A DNA stretch of 64,000 nucleotides from the NCBI GenBank assembly GCA_002015125.1, contig MUYB01000001.1:1-64000 (forward strand), in the 5' to 3' direction. This document shows, piece after piece, positions 37,089 through 45,064 of the stretch. The notes under the pieces are model-generated. The model ran no database searches, was not told where the DNA came from, and saw nothing but the letters and a program-made list of their open reading frames with translations. A program made the translations under genes and the position numbers. The stretch is from [Haemophilus] felis (lineage in GTDB: Bacteria > Pseudomonadota > Gammaproteobacteria > Enterobacterales > Pasteurellaceae). The stretch's first letter is position 1; every line of letters begins with the position of its first letter.

Positions 37089-37126
37089 TTTCGTAGTATA
37101 GCATTGATGCTAATCTAATACAGCCC
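37074..37126 (-). mobile_element. Right-end remnant of a second IS1016 copy
   Basis: These 53 bp align base for base with the right end of the intact copy (32292-32345), including the transposase ATG at the same distance (38 versus 39 bp) from the outer end. GCTAATCTA is identical; the outer tip reads CAGCCC. Identity is roughly 75 percent by eye, so this copy is older or from a different lineage. The remaining 660 bp are absent and replaced by adhesin sequence. Confidence 0.85.
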
Positions 37127-37134
37127 TTAAACAA
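37127..37134. repeat. Right 8-bp target-site duplication (TTAAACAA)
   Basis: TTAAACAA directly follows the CAGCCC tip of the IS remnant and is identical to 31625-31632. It is consistent with one transposition of the whole block. Confidence 0.85.
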
Positions 37135-37218
37135 TAAATCTTAGAAATAGGAAACTTTGACCCAGCTTTTGAATTTCTGCATAATGTGCCGTCCATTTTT
37201 AATTGTTCAGGAATCATC

Positions 37219-38028
37219 ATGAGCGACCACAAACAACCAATTATTCAAACCGCATTCTTTGCTAGTTTCCCTATTTTACTCTTACTTATTCTGGATTTTT
37301 TTGCCTTATTCTTACAAACGGAAAATAAAGCGATTCCGCATTTAGCCGTTGCTGTATTAAGTGCTCAATTAATTTGCATCTTGGTGTTTATCAAAGGACA
37401 AATCTGTCCCGGACAACGTTCCCGCTTGGCTAAAGTAAATCTTGCTCCTTTGCTGTTCTGGGGAATTTGGTTTTTAACTAGTTTATTCTCAAACTATCAT
37501 TTTGCCTTAACGGATATGATCTGTTTAATGGGCATTGGTCTAGTTATCGCCACAAATGCTCAAGCGGAAGATAAAAAAGCGTTACGCGCAGGCCTTATGA
37601 TGGCAGCCTTCATTGGTATTTTAGCCGGACTAAGCTACCTAATTATTTTCTTTGAACTTTCCCTTGAGCAATATCTTCCTTACAACATTTTTGCACAAAT
37701 ACTAGTGGGGATCATCTTAGCGAACATCTTCTTAGTGGTGAGCAAAAACCGCTTACAAGCATTTATCGACTTATTACCATTCGCGATGATATCGCTATTG
37801 TTTATCAATGCGCTCAGCTCATTGCTTTTATTAGCATCCCAAGCATCTAATCCATTATTTATCAATCCATTAGCGTTGATTTTATATTTTGCATTACACC
37901 TAATTATCGCCCTCATTCTTGCTATCCATATATTCAAGAAATGGAAACTAGGCTTTATTACTCTGCTTATTTTACTTTTTATGGCAGCTAGCCTGCCAAT
38001 TTGGAGCTTGCTTGCAAAGGTGCACTAA
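37219..38028 (+). CDS. Predicted polytopic inner membrane protein
   Basis: The 269-residue protein is very hydrophobic with about eight membrane helices, separated by short basic loops (GQRSRLAK, EDKKALRAG, SKNRLQAF, FKKWK). I recognise no transporter or enzyme motif, so the function is unknown. AGGA lies just before the ATG at 37219; the first 11 codons of the longer frame are unlikely to be used. It is convergent with xseA, 16 bp away, and begins 85 bp beyond the right target repeat of the IS1016-bounded block. The ancestral neighbour upstream was probably proA. Confidence 0.8.
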   Translation: MSDHKQPIIQTAFFASFPILLLLILDFFALFLQTENKAIPHLAVAVLSAQLICILVFIKGQICPGQRSRLAKVNLAPLLFWGIWFLTSLFSNYHFALTDMICLMGIGLVIATNAQAEDKKALRAGLMMAAFIGILAGLSYLIIFFELSLEQYLPYNIFAQILVGIILANIFLVVSKNRLQAFIDLLPFAMISLLFINALSSLLLLASQASNPLFINPLALILYFALHLIIALILAIHIFKKWKLGFITLLILLFMAASLPIWSLLAKVH

Positions 38029-38044
38029 TCACCAAGCAGAAAAA

Positions 38045-39376
38045 TTAATCTAAAATATCAGATACCTTACTTATTATTTTACCTTGCGCTAAAGTGGTGG
38101 TGATTTCATCCCCCACTTTAACTTGCCGCATATCTGTAAGCATAACGCCATTGTGATCAGCGGTCATAGAATAACCTCGAGCAAGCACATTTAACGGACT
38201 TAAACTGTCTAGATGGCCACAAGCTTTGGCCAATTGATTCTGCTTTAATTTAAACTGATATTGAATAGCTCGAATAAGGCGTTGTTCAATTTGTTGTATA
38301 TATTGTTGATGTTTCTCTACTTGAAAACCAAGATTACTCGCCAGTAAGCCTTTATGCAAAGTCTGGAGCTGATATTGGTAATTTTGTAAATAATGCTTAG
38401 TTGCAAGTTGCAAAGATTGCTTGAGCTGTAAAAGTTTATACTTTTGATGCTGTAATTTTGCTTGAGGGTGCAACTGTTGTAAGGCAAATTTAAGTTGTTG
38501 TAATTGCTGTTGTTTAGCTTGGAAAACTCTATCTAAGGCCATTTCCAAACGTTCTTGGTAATATTGGAAATGTGCCAGCAATTCCCCTTGATTACGGCTC
38601 ACTAACTCCGCAGCAGCAGATGGCGTTGGTGCTCGTAAATCCGCCACGAAATCCGCAATAGTAACGTCGGTTTCGTGTCCAACGGCACTGATAATCGGCA
38701 ATTGAGAATCAAAAATCGCCCGTGCGACAATCTCTTCGTTAAAGCACCACAGATCCTCAATTGAACCGCCACCACGCCCCACGATAAGCACATCCACTTC
38801 TTTTCGCTTATTCGCCAGTTCGATCATATTGACAATTTCTGTCGCAGCCTCTTTACCTTGTACCGCCGTTGGATAAATCACTACTTTTAAACTCGGATCT
38901 CGGCGTTGCAGAATGTGCAAAATGTCTTGTAGCGCAGCCCCTGTTTTGGAAGTTACCACGCCTACCGCGCGACAAAAATGGGGCAATTGTTTTTTCAGAT
39001 GTTGTGCAAACAATCCCTCCGCCGCTAGCTTCATTTTTAACCCTTCAAACTGCTGTTGAAGTAAACCTTCTCCAGCCAAGTTCATACTTTCAATGATGAT
39101 TTGATAATCACCACGCGGTTCATACAAACTGACACTAGCACGCACAAGCACTTGCATACCATTTTGTGGTCGAAAATTAACGCGCAAATTTTTCTGCCGA
39201 AACATGGCACCACGCACCTGTGCATTTTCATCTTTTAAGGTTAAATACCAATGACCAGAAACAGGCTGGGTAAAATTAGAAATTTCCCCTGTCAACCAAA
39301 TGTAGCCAAGTTGGTTTTCCAACATAAGACGCACAGATTGGTTGAGTTGGCTAACAGAATAGATATGTTCAGACAT
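38045..39376 (-). CDS. xseA: Exodeoxyribonuclease VII large subunit
   Basis: XseA with XseB forms exonuclease VII, which degrades single-stranded DNA. The 443 residues include the N-terminal OB-fold (YIWLTGEISNFTQPVSGHWYL), the conserved catalytic-domain motifs VVTSKTGAALQDIL, VGRGGGSIEDLWCFNEE and SAVGHETDVTIADFVAD, a long Gln-rich coiled coil from about residue 270 to 390, and a C-terminal YSMTAD-type segment. The length is typical. The coiled coil is unusually rich in Gln and Leu, as in other Pasteurellaceae. alaA lies 57 bp upstream on the same strand. Confidence 0.97.
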   Translation of the reverse strand: MSEHIYSVSQLNQSVRLMLENQLGYIWLTGEISNFTQPVSGHWYLTLKDENAQVRGAMFRQKNLRVNFRPQNGMQVLVRASVSLYEPRGDYQIIIESMNLAGEGLLQQQFEGLKMKLAAEGLFAQHLKKQLPHFCRAVGVVTSKTGAALQDILHILQRRDPSLKVVIYPTAVQGKEAATEIVNMIELANKRKEVDVLIVGRGGGSIEDLWCFNEEIVARAIFDSQLPIISAVGHETDVTIADFVADLRAPTPSAAAELVSRNQGELLAHFQYYQERLEMALDRVFQAKQQQLQQLKFALQQLHPQAKLQHQKYKLLQLKQSLQLATKHYLQNYQYQLQTLHKGLLASNLGFQVEKHQQYIQQIEQRLIRAIQYQFKLKQNQLAKACGHLDSLSPLNVLARGYSMTADHNGVMLTDMRQVKVGDEITTTLAQGKIISKVSDILD

Positions 39377-39433
39377 GTTTTTTTGTGTGTAATGAAAATG
39401 GGTACGAATTTTTGCTTCGTACCCAAAGGAAAA

Positions 39434-40648
39434 TTATTGATGATATTTTGCTAAAAAATTGGCTAATTTGCTCATGGCGCTTTCAATTTGATGGGCATAA
39501 GGCAAGGTAACCACACGGAAATGATCAGGCGAATGCCAGTTAAATCCTCTGCCATGGACCAACAAGACTTTTTCTTGCAGCAACAAATCTAGCACCATTT
39601 TTTCATCATCGTAAATATTGAATTTTTTCACATCAATTTTCGGGAACATATACATAGCGCCCATTGGTTTAACGCAGCTCAAACCGGGAATTTGATTGAT
39701 CAATTCATAGGCTTTGTTGCGTTGTTCTAATAAACGACCGCCTGGCAAAATAAATTCATTAATGCTTTGATAACCGCCTAGCGCCGTTTGAATGGCGTGT
39801 TGCATTGGCACATTCGCACATAAACGCATTGAGGCTAGCATATCCAAGCCCTCAATGTAGCCTGCCGCGTGTTTTTTCGGTCCGTTTAAAATCATCCAGC
39901 CCTGACGGAAGCCCGCCACGCGATAGGCTTTGGATAACCCATTGAAAGTTACGGTTAATAAATCAGGCGCTAGCGCCGCAATATGATGGTGCACTGCACC
40001 GTCGTAGAGAATTTTGTCGTAAATTTCATCAGCAAAAATCATTAAATTGTGTTGACGTGCAATTTCCACGATGTCCAATAACAATTCTTTGCTATATACC
40101 GCGCCCGTTGGATTGTTAGGATTAATAATCACAATAGCTTTGGTACGGCTGGTGATTTTGCTTTTAATATCCTCAATATCAGGAAACCAATTGGCTTCTT
40201 CATCACACAAATAATGTACTGCTTTACCGCCTGACAAGGTCGCTGCGGCTGTCCAAAGCGGATAGTCAGGTGCTGGGATTAACACTTCATCGCCGTTATT
40301 TAATAAGGCTTGCAAAGACATGGTAATCAGTTCAGATACGCCGTTACCAATGTACACATCGTTTACGCTGGCGCCATGAATGCCCTTTGATTGGTAATAT
40401 TGCACAATGGCTTTACGCGCGGAATACAACCCTTTGGAATCACAATAGCCCTGTGCGGTAGGTAAATTGCGAATCACATCAACTAAAATCTCATCTGGCG
40501 CTTCAAAACCAAAGGGCGCTGGGTTGCCAATATTAAGTTTTAAAATTTTATGCCCCTCTTCTTCAAGTCGAAGAGCTTCTTTGTGTACAGAACCACGAAT
40601 ATCATAACAAACGTGATTCAACTTATCGGATTTAGGGAAAAATGTCAT
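39434..40648 (-). CDS. alaA: Alanine aminotransferase AlaA
   Basis: AlaA is a class I/II PLP aminotransferase that makes alanine from pyruvate and glutamate. From the ATG at 40648 the protein has 404 residues, beginning MTFFPKSDKLNHVCYDIRG as family members do. The longer frame from 40684 adds 12 unconserved residues. Motifs are KLNIGNPAPFGF, INPNNPTGAVYS, FADEIYDKILYDG and the PLP lysine in FNGLSKAYRVAGFRQGW. It is divergent from menF, with a USS in the spacer. The window thus encodes both alanine synthesis (alaA) and alanine breakdown (ald). Confidence 0.95.
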   Translation of the reverse strand: MTFFPKSDKLNHVCYDIRGSVHKEALRLEEEGHKILKLNIGNPAPFGFEAPDEILVDVIRNLPTAQGYCDSKGLYSARKAIVQYYQSKGIHGASVNDVYIGNGVSELITMSLQALLNNGDEVLIPAPDYPLWTAAATLSGGKAVHYLCDEEANWFPDIEDIKSKITSRTKAIVIINPNNPTGAVYSKELLLDIVEIARQHNLMIFADEIYDKILYDGAVHHHIAALAPDLLTVTFNGLSKAYRVAGFRQGWMILNGPKKHAAGYIEGLDMLASMRLCANVPMQHAIQTALGGYQSINEFILPGGRLLEQRNKAYELINQIPGLSCVKPMGAMYMFPKIDVKKFNIYDDEKMVLDLLLQEKVLLVHGRGFNWHSPDHFRVVTLPYAHQIESAMSKLANFLAKYHQ

Positions 40649-40740
40649 CGCCACGACCTTATGTTGTATAACTGAAATAGCCATTTAGAAGAAATGTTGC
40701 GAGGTATATTGTTGGAAAATATTTTATGAAAATTTCTGCT

Positions 40741-40750
40741 AAAGTGCGGT
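40741..40750 (+). other. DNA uptake signal sequence (AAAGTGCGGT)
   Basis: An exact Haemophilus-type USS core (AAGTGCGGT) with the preferred extra A, in the alaA-menF spacer. It is one of only three exact copies I found in the window. Confidence 0.85.
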
Positions 40751-40805
40751 AGAATGAGTGCTTATTTTTAACTTATTTTTATGCTAAAAACAATGCTTTT
40801 TCAAA

Positions 40806-42104
40806 ATGGATAATTTGCAATTTATTAAGGCACAACTTATGGCGCAACTTGAAACCTATCAAGTACAACCTGAGCCTGCCATCACTTGCTTAAAAGTGGT
40901 AACTACACCAAGTTTTAATCTATTAAATTGGTTAAAAGCACAAACAAGTTATCCGCAGTTTTATTTGAATATTCGCGATGGTTCAAGTGTGTGGGCTAGC
41001 GTTGGTGAAGTTTGTCGCTTTGAAGATATGACACAAGCAGAACAATTTGTGACGCAACAACAATTACCTTTGTTGGGTGGAATGCAATTCACAGGCGCCA
41101 CCGAATTTATTTTGCCTCGTGTGTTATTGCGTCAAAATCAACAGCAACTGGAAGTGAGTCTGTTTATCTCAGCACAGGATCTCGCCTCAAACACCACTCA
41201 ATTGAAACAGCAAATTTTACAAGAATTACAACATTTTGAACGCACATTGCCCTTTGCGCCTGTGCAACAATCCATTCAACTACAACGCCAACAAGCGGAT
41301 CAAGCACAGTGGTGCAACTGGGTAGAGCAAGGTTTAGCCCAAATTAAACAAGGTGCTTTGCGCAAAATTGTGTTGGCAAATGAAAGTGTTTTTAGTACGG
41401 AAAAAACCTTAAAGGGTATTGATTTTCTTGCAGAAAGTGAACGTCATAATTTAGGCTGTTATCACTTTTTATTTGCGAAAAATGCCAATTCTACTTTTTT
41501 AGGATCAACCCCTGAATTGCTTTATCGCCGTCGCGCTGAACAACTCAAAACAGAGGCGCTAGCAGGTACCGCGTTTATGACCCAAGATGAGGCACTAAAT
41601 GAGCAACAAGGGCAATGGTTATTACATGATCCGAAAAATGAATATGAAAACCAGCTTGTAGTCAATGGAATTTGTGAGCAATTAGAGCCATTTGTTAATC
41701 ATATTCATATTGAACCAGTGGAATTAAAAAAACTGCGCAAGGTGCAACATTTAAGACGAAAAATCCAAGCTGAGTTAAAACAAGATGCAGGCGATAAGGA
41801 TATTTTAAAAGCGATCCACCCAACGGCAGCTATTGCAGGCTTACCGCAACAAGCAGCACAAAAGGCCATACAAAACATCGAAAACTTTGATCGCCGTTGG
41901 TACGCTGGCACATTAGGCTATATCAGTCCTGAACAAGCAGATTTTTGCGTTACCATTCGCTCTGCCTTTATCGAACAACAAGGACATCAAAGCCAACTGC
42001 ACGTTTTTGCAGGTGCAGGGATTGTTGAAGGTTCAATACCCTTGTTAGAATGGCAAGAAATTGAACGTAAAGCCACAAGCTTGGTGTCTTTACTACAACA
42101 GTAA
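40806..42104 (+). CDS. menF: Isochorismate synthase MenF
   Basis: MenF converts chorismate to isochorismate, the entry to menaquinone synthesis. The 432 residues have the chorismate-binding fold. Key C-terminal motifs are GALRKIVLANE (catalytic lysine), FLGSTPELLYRR, LKTEALAGT, DPKNEYENQLVV, HPTAAIAGLPQQAA, and the ending GAGIVEGSIPLLEWQEIERKA. The N-terminal half is Gln-rich and less conserved. The length is normal. menD follows after 23 bp, so the two are co-transcribed. A start with a clear ribosome site was not obvious; the first ATG of the frame is used. Confidence 0.95.
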   Translation: MDNLQFIKAQLMAQLETYQVQPEPAITCLKVVTTPSFNLLNWLKAQTSYPQFYLNIRDGSSVWASVGEVCRFEDMTQAEQFVTQQQLPLLGGMQFTGATEFILPRVLLRQNQQQLEVSLFISAQDLASNTTQLKQQILQELQHFERTLPFAPVQQSIQLQRQQADQAQWCNWVEQGLAQIKQGALRKIVLANESVFSTEKTLKGIDFLAESERHNLGCYHFLFAKNANSTFLGSTPELLYRRRAEQLKTEALAGTAFMTQDEALNEQQGQWLLHDPKNEYENQLVVNGICEQLEPFVNHIHIEPVELKKLRKVQHLRRKIQAELKQDAGDKDILKAIHPTAAIAGLPQQAAQKAIQNIENFDRRWYAGTLGYISPEQADFCVTIRSAFIEQQGHQSQLHVFAGAGIVEGSIPLLEWQEIERKATSLVSLLQQ

Positions 42105-42127
42105 TTAATAGAAAAGAGGACGTGAAA

Positions 42128-43834
42128 ATGTCAGTAAGTGTATTTAATCGTTGTTGGGCGAAGGTGATTTTAGAAACCTTAGTACGTCAAGGCGTATCCC
42201 ATTTTTGCATTGCTCCCGGCTCACGTTCAACTCCTTTAACCTTGGAGGCGGTAGCACTACAACAAAATCAACGCATCTTGTGCCATACTCATTTCGATGA
42301 ACGCGGATTAGGCTTTTTTGCCTTAGGTGTTGCTAAATCAACCAATAAACCAGTGGCGGTAATCGTAACCTCTGGCACAGCTGCAGCAAATTTATATCCT
42401 GCGATTATTGAAGCGCGTCAAACCAGTGTTCCACTGATTATTTTAACCGCAGATCGCCCACCTGAATTATTAGAATGTGGGGCAAATCAAGCCATTCTAC
42501 AACAAAATATGTTTGCGGATTATCCTACCTCCGCACTCAATCTACCGCGCCCAAGTAAGGATTATCAACCAAGTTGGCTAATCTCTCATATTGAACAAGC
42601 CTGTTATCAGCAACAAAGCAAGGGCGGTGTGATCCACCTTAATGTGCCTTTCGCCGAACCCCTTTATGGTGCAACCCAAGAGGAAGTTGACAGCCATCCT
42701 TGGCTATCCAGTATTCAATCTTGGCTAGCCAAAAATCAACCTTGGATTACCCATGAAAAAAATCAAGTGGAGGTTGTTGTACAAAAAAATTGGGATCATT
42801 GGCGCACACAACGCGGCATCGTGGTGGTAGGACATCTGCCATTAGAACAAAGTGCTGGCGTCAGCGCATGGGCAAATAGCATGGGATGGGTACTGTTAAC
42901 GGATATTCAATCAGGTGTCACCAGCACCACCCCTTACGCTGACATTTGGCTAGCCAATGAAACCGTTAAACAAAAATTACTGGACGCAGATATTGTGATC
43001 CAGTTCGGCTCAGGATTGATCAGCAAACGCCTTAATCAATTCCTCGCGGAATTCAACAAAGAATATTGGATCGTAGATACCACCCACAAATTGATCGACC
43101 CTGTTCACCATAAGCACACCCGTTTCCACGCCAAAGTACATCACTGGCTGCGCGCACATCCACCGCTACGACAAAAAGCTTGGTTACTTGAACCTTTAGC
43201 CTTAGCAAAATTCTGTAGCAACTTTATTGAACAACAAGTGGGCAGTAGTTTGAATGAAGCCTCGCTAGCACATCATCTAGATCGCATACTGCCAAATAAA
43301 GGCGTGCTATTTTTAGGCAATAGTCTGTTTGTACGCTTGGCTGATGCATTAGCTAAATTACCAGAAAACTATCCAGTTTATACAAATCGTGGTGCAAGCG
43401 GTATTGATGGTTTGTTAGCCACCGCAGCAGGTGTTAGCGTCGGTAACAACTTACCCTTAGTGGCAATGATTGGGGATTTATCTACGCTTTATGACATCAA
43501 TTCATTGGCATTATTCAAAAAAGTTAAACAGCCTACGATTATTTTTGTGATCAACAATAATGGCGGTGCCATTTTTGATATGTTGCCTGTGGATGCGGAA
43601 GTGAAAGATCGATTTTATCGCTTGCCGCATTATTTAGATTTCTCTCAACTTGCGGCAACTTTCGATTTGAAATATACTCGCCCATTTACTTGGGCAGATT
43701 TAGGCTCAGCGCTTAAACAAGCTTATTTACGCAGAGAAACCACGATCATCGAAATAAAAGTTGGTCCGAATGATGCAACTAACATCTATAAACGCTTAGT
43801 TGAACAAATTACCCATGCCGTTATCGGCTCATAA
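42128..43834 (+). CDS. menD: 2-succinyl-5-enolpyruvyl-6-hydroxy-3-cyclohexene-1-carboxylate synthase MenD
   Basis: MenD is the thiamine-diphosphate enzyme that joins isochorismate and 2-oxoglutarate. The 568 residues start MSVSVFNRCWAKVILETL and include HFCIAPGSRSTPLTLEA, FFALGVAK, VIVTSGTAAANLYPA, and the ThDP/metal motif MIGDLSTLYDINSLALF with INNNGGAIFDMLP. I chose the ATG at 42128 because GAGGA lies 7 bp before it. The GTG two codons earlier sits too close to that site. It follows menF by 23 bp. Confidence 0.96.
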   Translation: MSVSVFNRCWAKVILETLVRQGVSHFCIAPGSRSTPLTLEAVALQQNQRILCHTHFDERGLGFFALGVAKSTNKPVAVIVTSGTAAANLYPAIIEARQTSVPLIILTADRPPELLECGANQAILQQNMFADYPTSALNLPRPSKDYQPSWLISHIEQACYQQQSKGGVIHLNVPFAEPLYGATQEEVDSHPWLSSIQSWLAKNQPWITHEKNQVEVVVQKNWDHWRTQRGIVVVGHLPLEQSAGVSAWANSMGWVLLTDIQSGVTSTTPYADIWLANETVKQKLLDADIVIQFGSGLISKRLNQFLAEFNKEYWIVDTTHKLIDPVHHKHTRFHAKVHHWLRAHPPLRQKAWLLEPLALAKFCSNFIEQQVGSSLNEASLAHHLDRILPNKGVLFLGNSLFVRLADALAKLPENYPVYTNRGASGIDGLLATAAGVSVGNNLPLVAMIGDLSTLYDINSLALFKKVKQPTIIFVINNNGGAIFDMLPVDAEVKDRFYRLPHYLDFSQLAATFDLKYTRPFTWADLGSALKQAYLRRETTIIEIKVGPNDATNIYKRLVEQITHAVIGS

Positions 43835-43866
43835 TCCTTTTTCACTCACTTTTAAGGAGAAATATC

Positions 43867-44205
43867 ATGTTTGAAGACTGGAAACATCAAACCGCTCATA
43901 CAAAACAATCTTTTGCTGAACTCGGTAAAAAATATCCAAAAATGTTACAAGCCTATGGCGCTTTAAACGCTGCAGCAACAGAAGGCAATGTTCTTGATGA
44001 AAAAACGCGCGAACTTATTGCACTTGCAGTTGCGGTAACCACACGTTGTGAAAGTTGTTTAAGCGTGCACGCTGCAGCGGCGGTAAAAGCGGGAGCAACG
44101 GAAGAAGAAGTTGCTTCTGCATTAGCAACGGCGATATCACTTAATGCAGGCGCGGCTTACACTTATTCTTTACGTGTTTTAGAAGCCTTTAATCAACAAA
44201 AATAA
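43867..44205 (+). CDS. AhpD-like carboxymuconolactone decarboxylase family protein
   Basis: The 112-residue protein is a CMD/AhpD-family helical protein. The redox motif CESCLSVH (Cys61, Cys64, His68) is of the AhpD type, suggesting peroxidase or disulfide-reductase activity rather than decarboxylation. The length fits single-domain members such as YurZ-like proteins. AAGGAG precedes the ATG. It sits between menD and menH, 32 bp after menD, and is followed by a strong terminator, so it probably ends the menF-menD transcript. Nothing links it biochemically to menaquinone synthesis. The precise role is unknown. Confidence 0.88.
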   Translation: MFEDWKHQTAHTKQSFAELGKKYPKMLQAYGALNAAATEGNVLDEKTRELIALAVAVTTRCESCLSVHAAAAVKAGATEEEVASALATAISLNAGAAYTYSLRVLEAFNQQK

Positions 44206-44213
44206 AATGAACT

Positions 44214-44242
44214 AAAACGATGCTATCTAGCATCGTTTTTTT
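44214..44242 (+). terminator. Strong terminator between the AhpD-like gene and menH
   Basis: A perfect 11-bp stem AAAACGATGCT / AGCATCGTTTT with a 4-base loop and an eight-T run. It ends only 17 bp before the menH start and contains an ATG that would otherwise extend the menH frame. Confidence 0.92.
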
Positions 44243-44258
44243 ACAACAGTACAAAGTG

Positions 44259-45035
44259 ATGACAAAAACAACGCCACATTTAATTTTCTTGCATGGATTG
44301 TTAGGCGATAGCACAGAATGGAGTGCAATCAGAGCTGCCCTACCACATTTCTCTTGTATTGCCTTAGATCTTCCTTGTCATGGTTCTGCAAAAGAAATAT
44401 GCGCAGAAGATTTCAATCAAGTTTGTGATTATCTGTGGAAAAAAATTCACCAAGCGATCGCTCATGCTCCCTATTATTTAATTGGCTATTCCCTTGGTGG
44501 AAGAATCGCATTGCACTATGGTTTGCATTGGTGCAAAAACAATCTAGAGCAAGCAAGGCAATTACAAGGGCTAATATTAGAAGGCGCGAACTTAGGGTTA
44601 AACCAAGCACAAGAGAAACAAATTCGCTGGCAACAAGATTGCCATTGGGCAAAGCGATTTAGCCAAGAAAAAATCGAATTAGTGCTACAAGATTGGTATC
44701 ACCAGCCTGTTTTCGCTCAACTTAGCGCACAACAACGTTTGAGTCTAATTCATCAACGAGCACATAATTCTGGACAACATATTGCGCAAATGCTCAAAGC
44801 AACTAGCTTAGCTAAACAGTTAGATTTTAGAAATGACATTAAGAAAAGCGATTTAGCAATTCATTATTTTTGTGGCGAAGAAGATCAAAAATTCAGCGCA
44901 ATGGCAGCGCGAGCTAATCTGACAGTCAATCTAATCCCTAATGCAGGGCATAATGCCCATTGGGAAAATCCGCAAGCCTTTGCACAAGGCATCGAAAAGA
45001 AAATTATTGAAGATCTAAGTCAAGGTAAAAAATAA
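44259..45035 (+). CDS. menH: 2-succinyl-6-hydroxy-2,4-cyclohexadiene-1-carboxylate synthase MenH
   Basis: MenH is an alpha/beta hydrolase that eliminates pyruvate from the MenD product. The 258-residue protein has HLIFLHGLLGDSTEW (oxyanion region), the nucleophile elbow YLIGYSLGGRIALHYG with its serine (about Ser84), and a C-terminal catalytic histidine in NAGHNAHWENPQAF. The start at 44259 is preferred because the longer frame begins inside the terminator stem. No good ribosome site is visible. A terminator directly upstream means menH depends on read-through or a promoter overlapping the hairpin. menC and menB are not adjacent. Confidence 0.9.
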   Translation: MTKTTPHLIFLHGLLGDSTEWSAIRAALPHFSCIALDLPCHGSAKEICAEDFNQVCDYLWKKIHQAIAHAPYYLIGYSLGGRIALHYGLHWCKNNLEQARQLQGLILEGANLGLNQAQEKQIRWQQDCHWAKRFSQEKIELVLQDWYHQPVFAQLSAQQRLSLIHQRAHNSGQHIAQMLKATSLAKQLDFRNDIKKSDLAIHYFCGEEDQKFSAMAARANLTVNLIPNAGHNAHWENPQAFAQGIEKKIIEDLSQGKK

Positions 45036-45064
45036 AAGAGCATTTCTGTTCTCTTATTTTTTAC
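45026..45064. terminator. Probable terminator between menH and mpl
   Basis: TAAAAAATAAAAGAG pairs with CTCTTATTTTTTA with a two-base bulge and a 10-base loop, between convergent genes. A+T-rich, so only moderate confidence. Confidence 0.55.

Larger units (their letters stand above)
31633..37126. mobile_element. IS1016-bounded compound-transposon-like block
   Basis: This 5.5-kb segment begins with a complete IS1016-like element and ends with the right end of a second, largely deleted copy in the same orientation. It is flanked by identical TTAAACAA repeats. The bases outside the two repeats would rejoin as one proA-to-membrane-gene spacer. Inside are a broken satP, ald, a sodium-dependent transporter gene and a 5'-truncated adhesin gene. 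By precedent, the Haemophilus influenzae type b capsule locus is also bounded by direct IS1016 copies. An alternative is one IS insertion followed by recombination with a circle carrying a second IS copy. The remnant end has lost one base (CAGCCC, not CAGCCCC). Confidence 0.8.
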
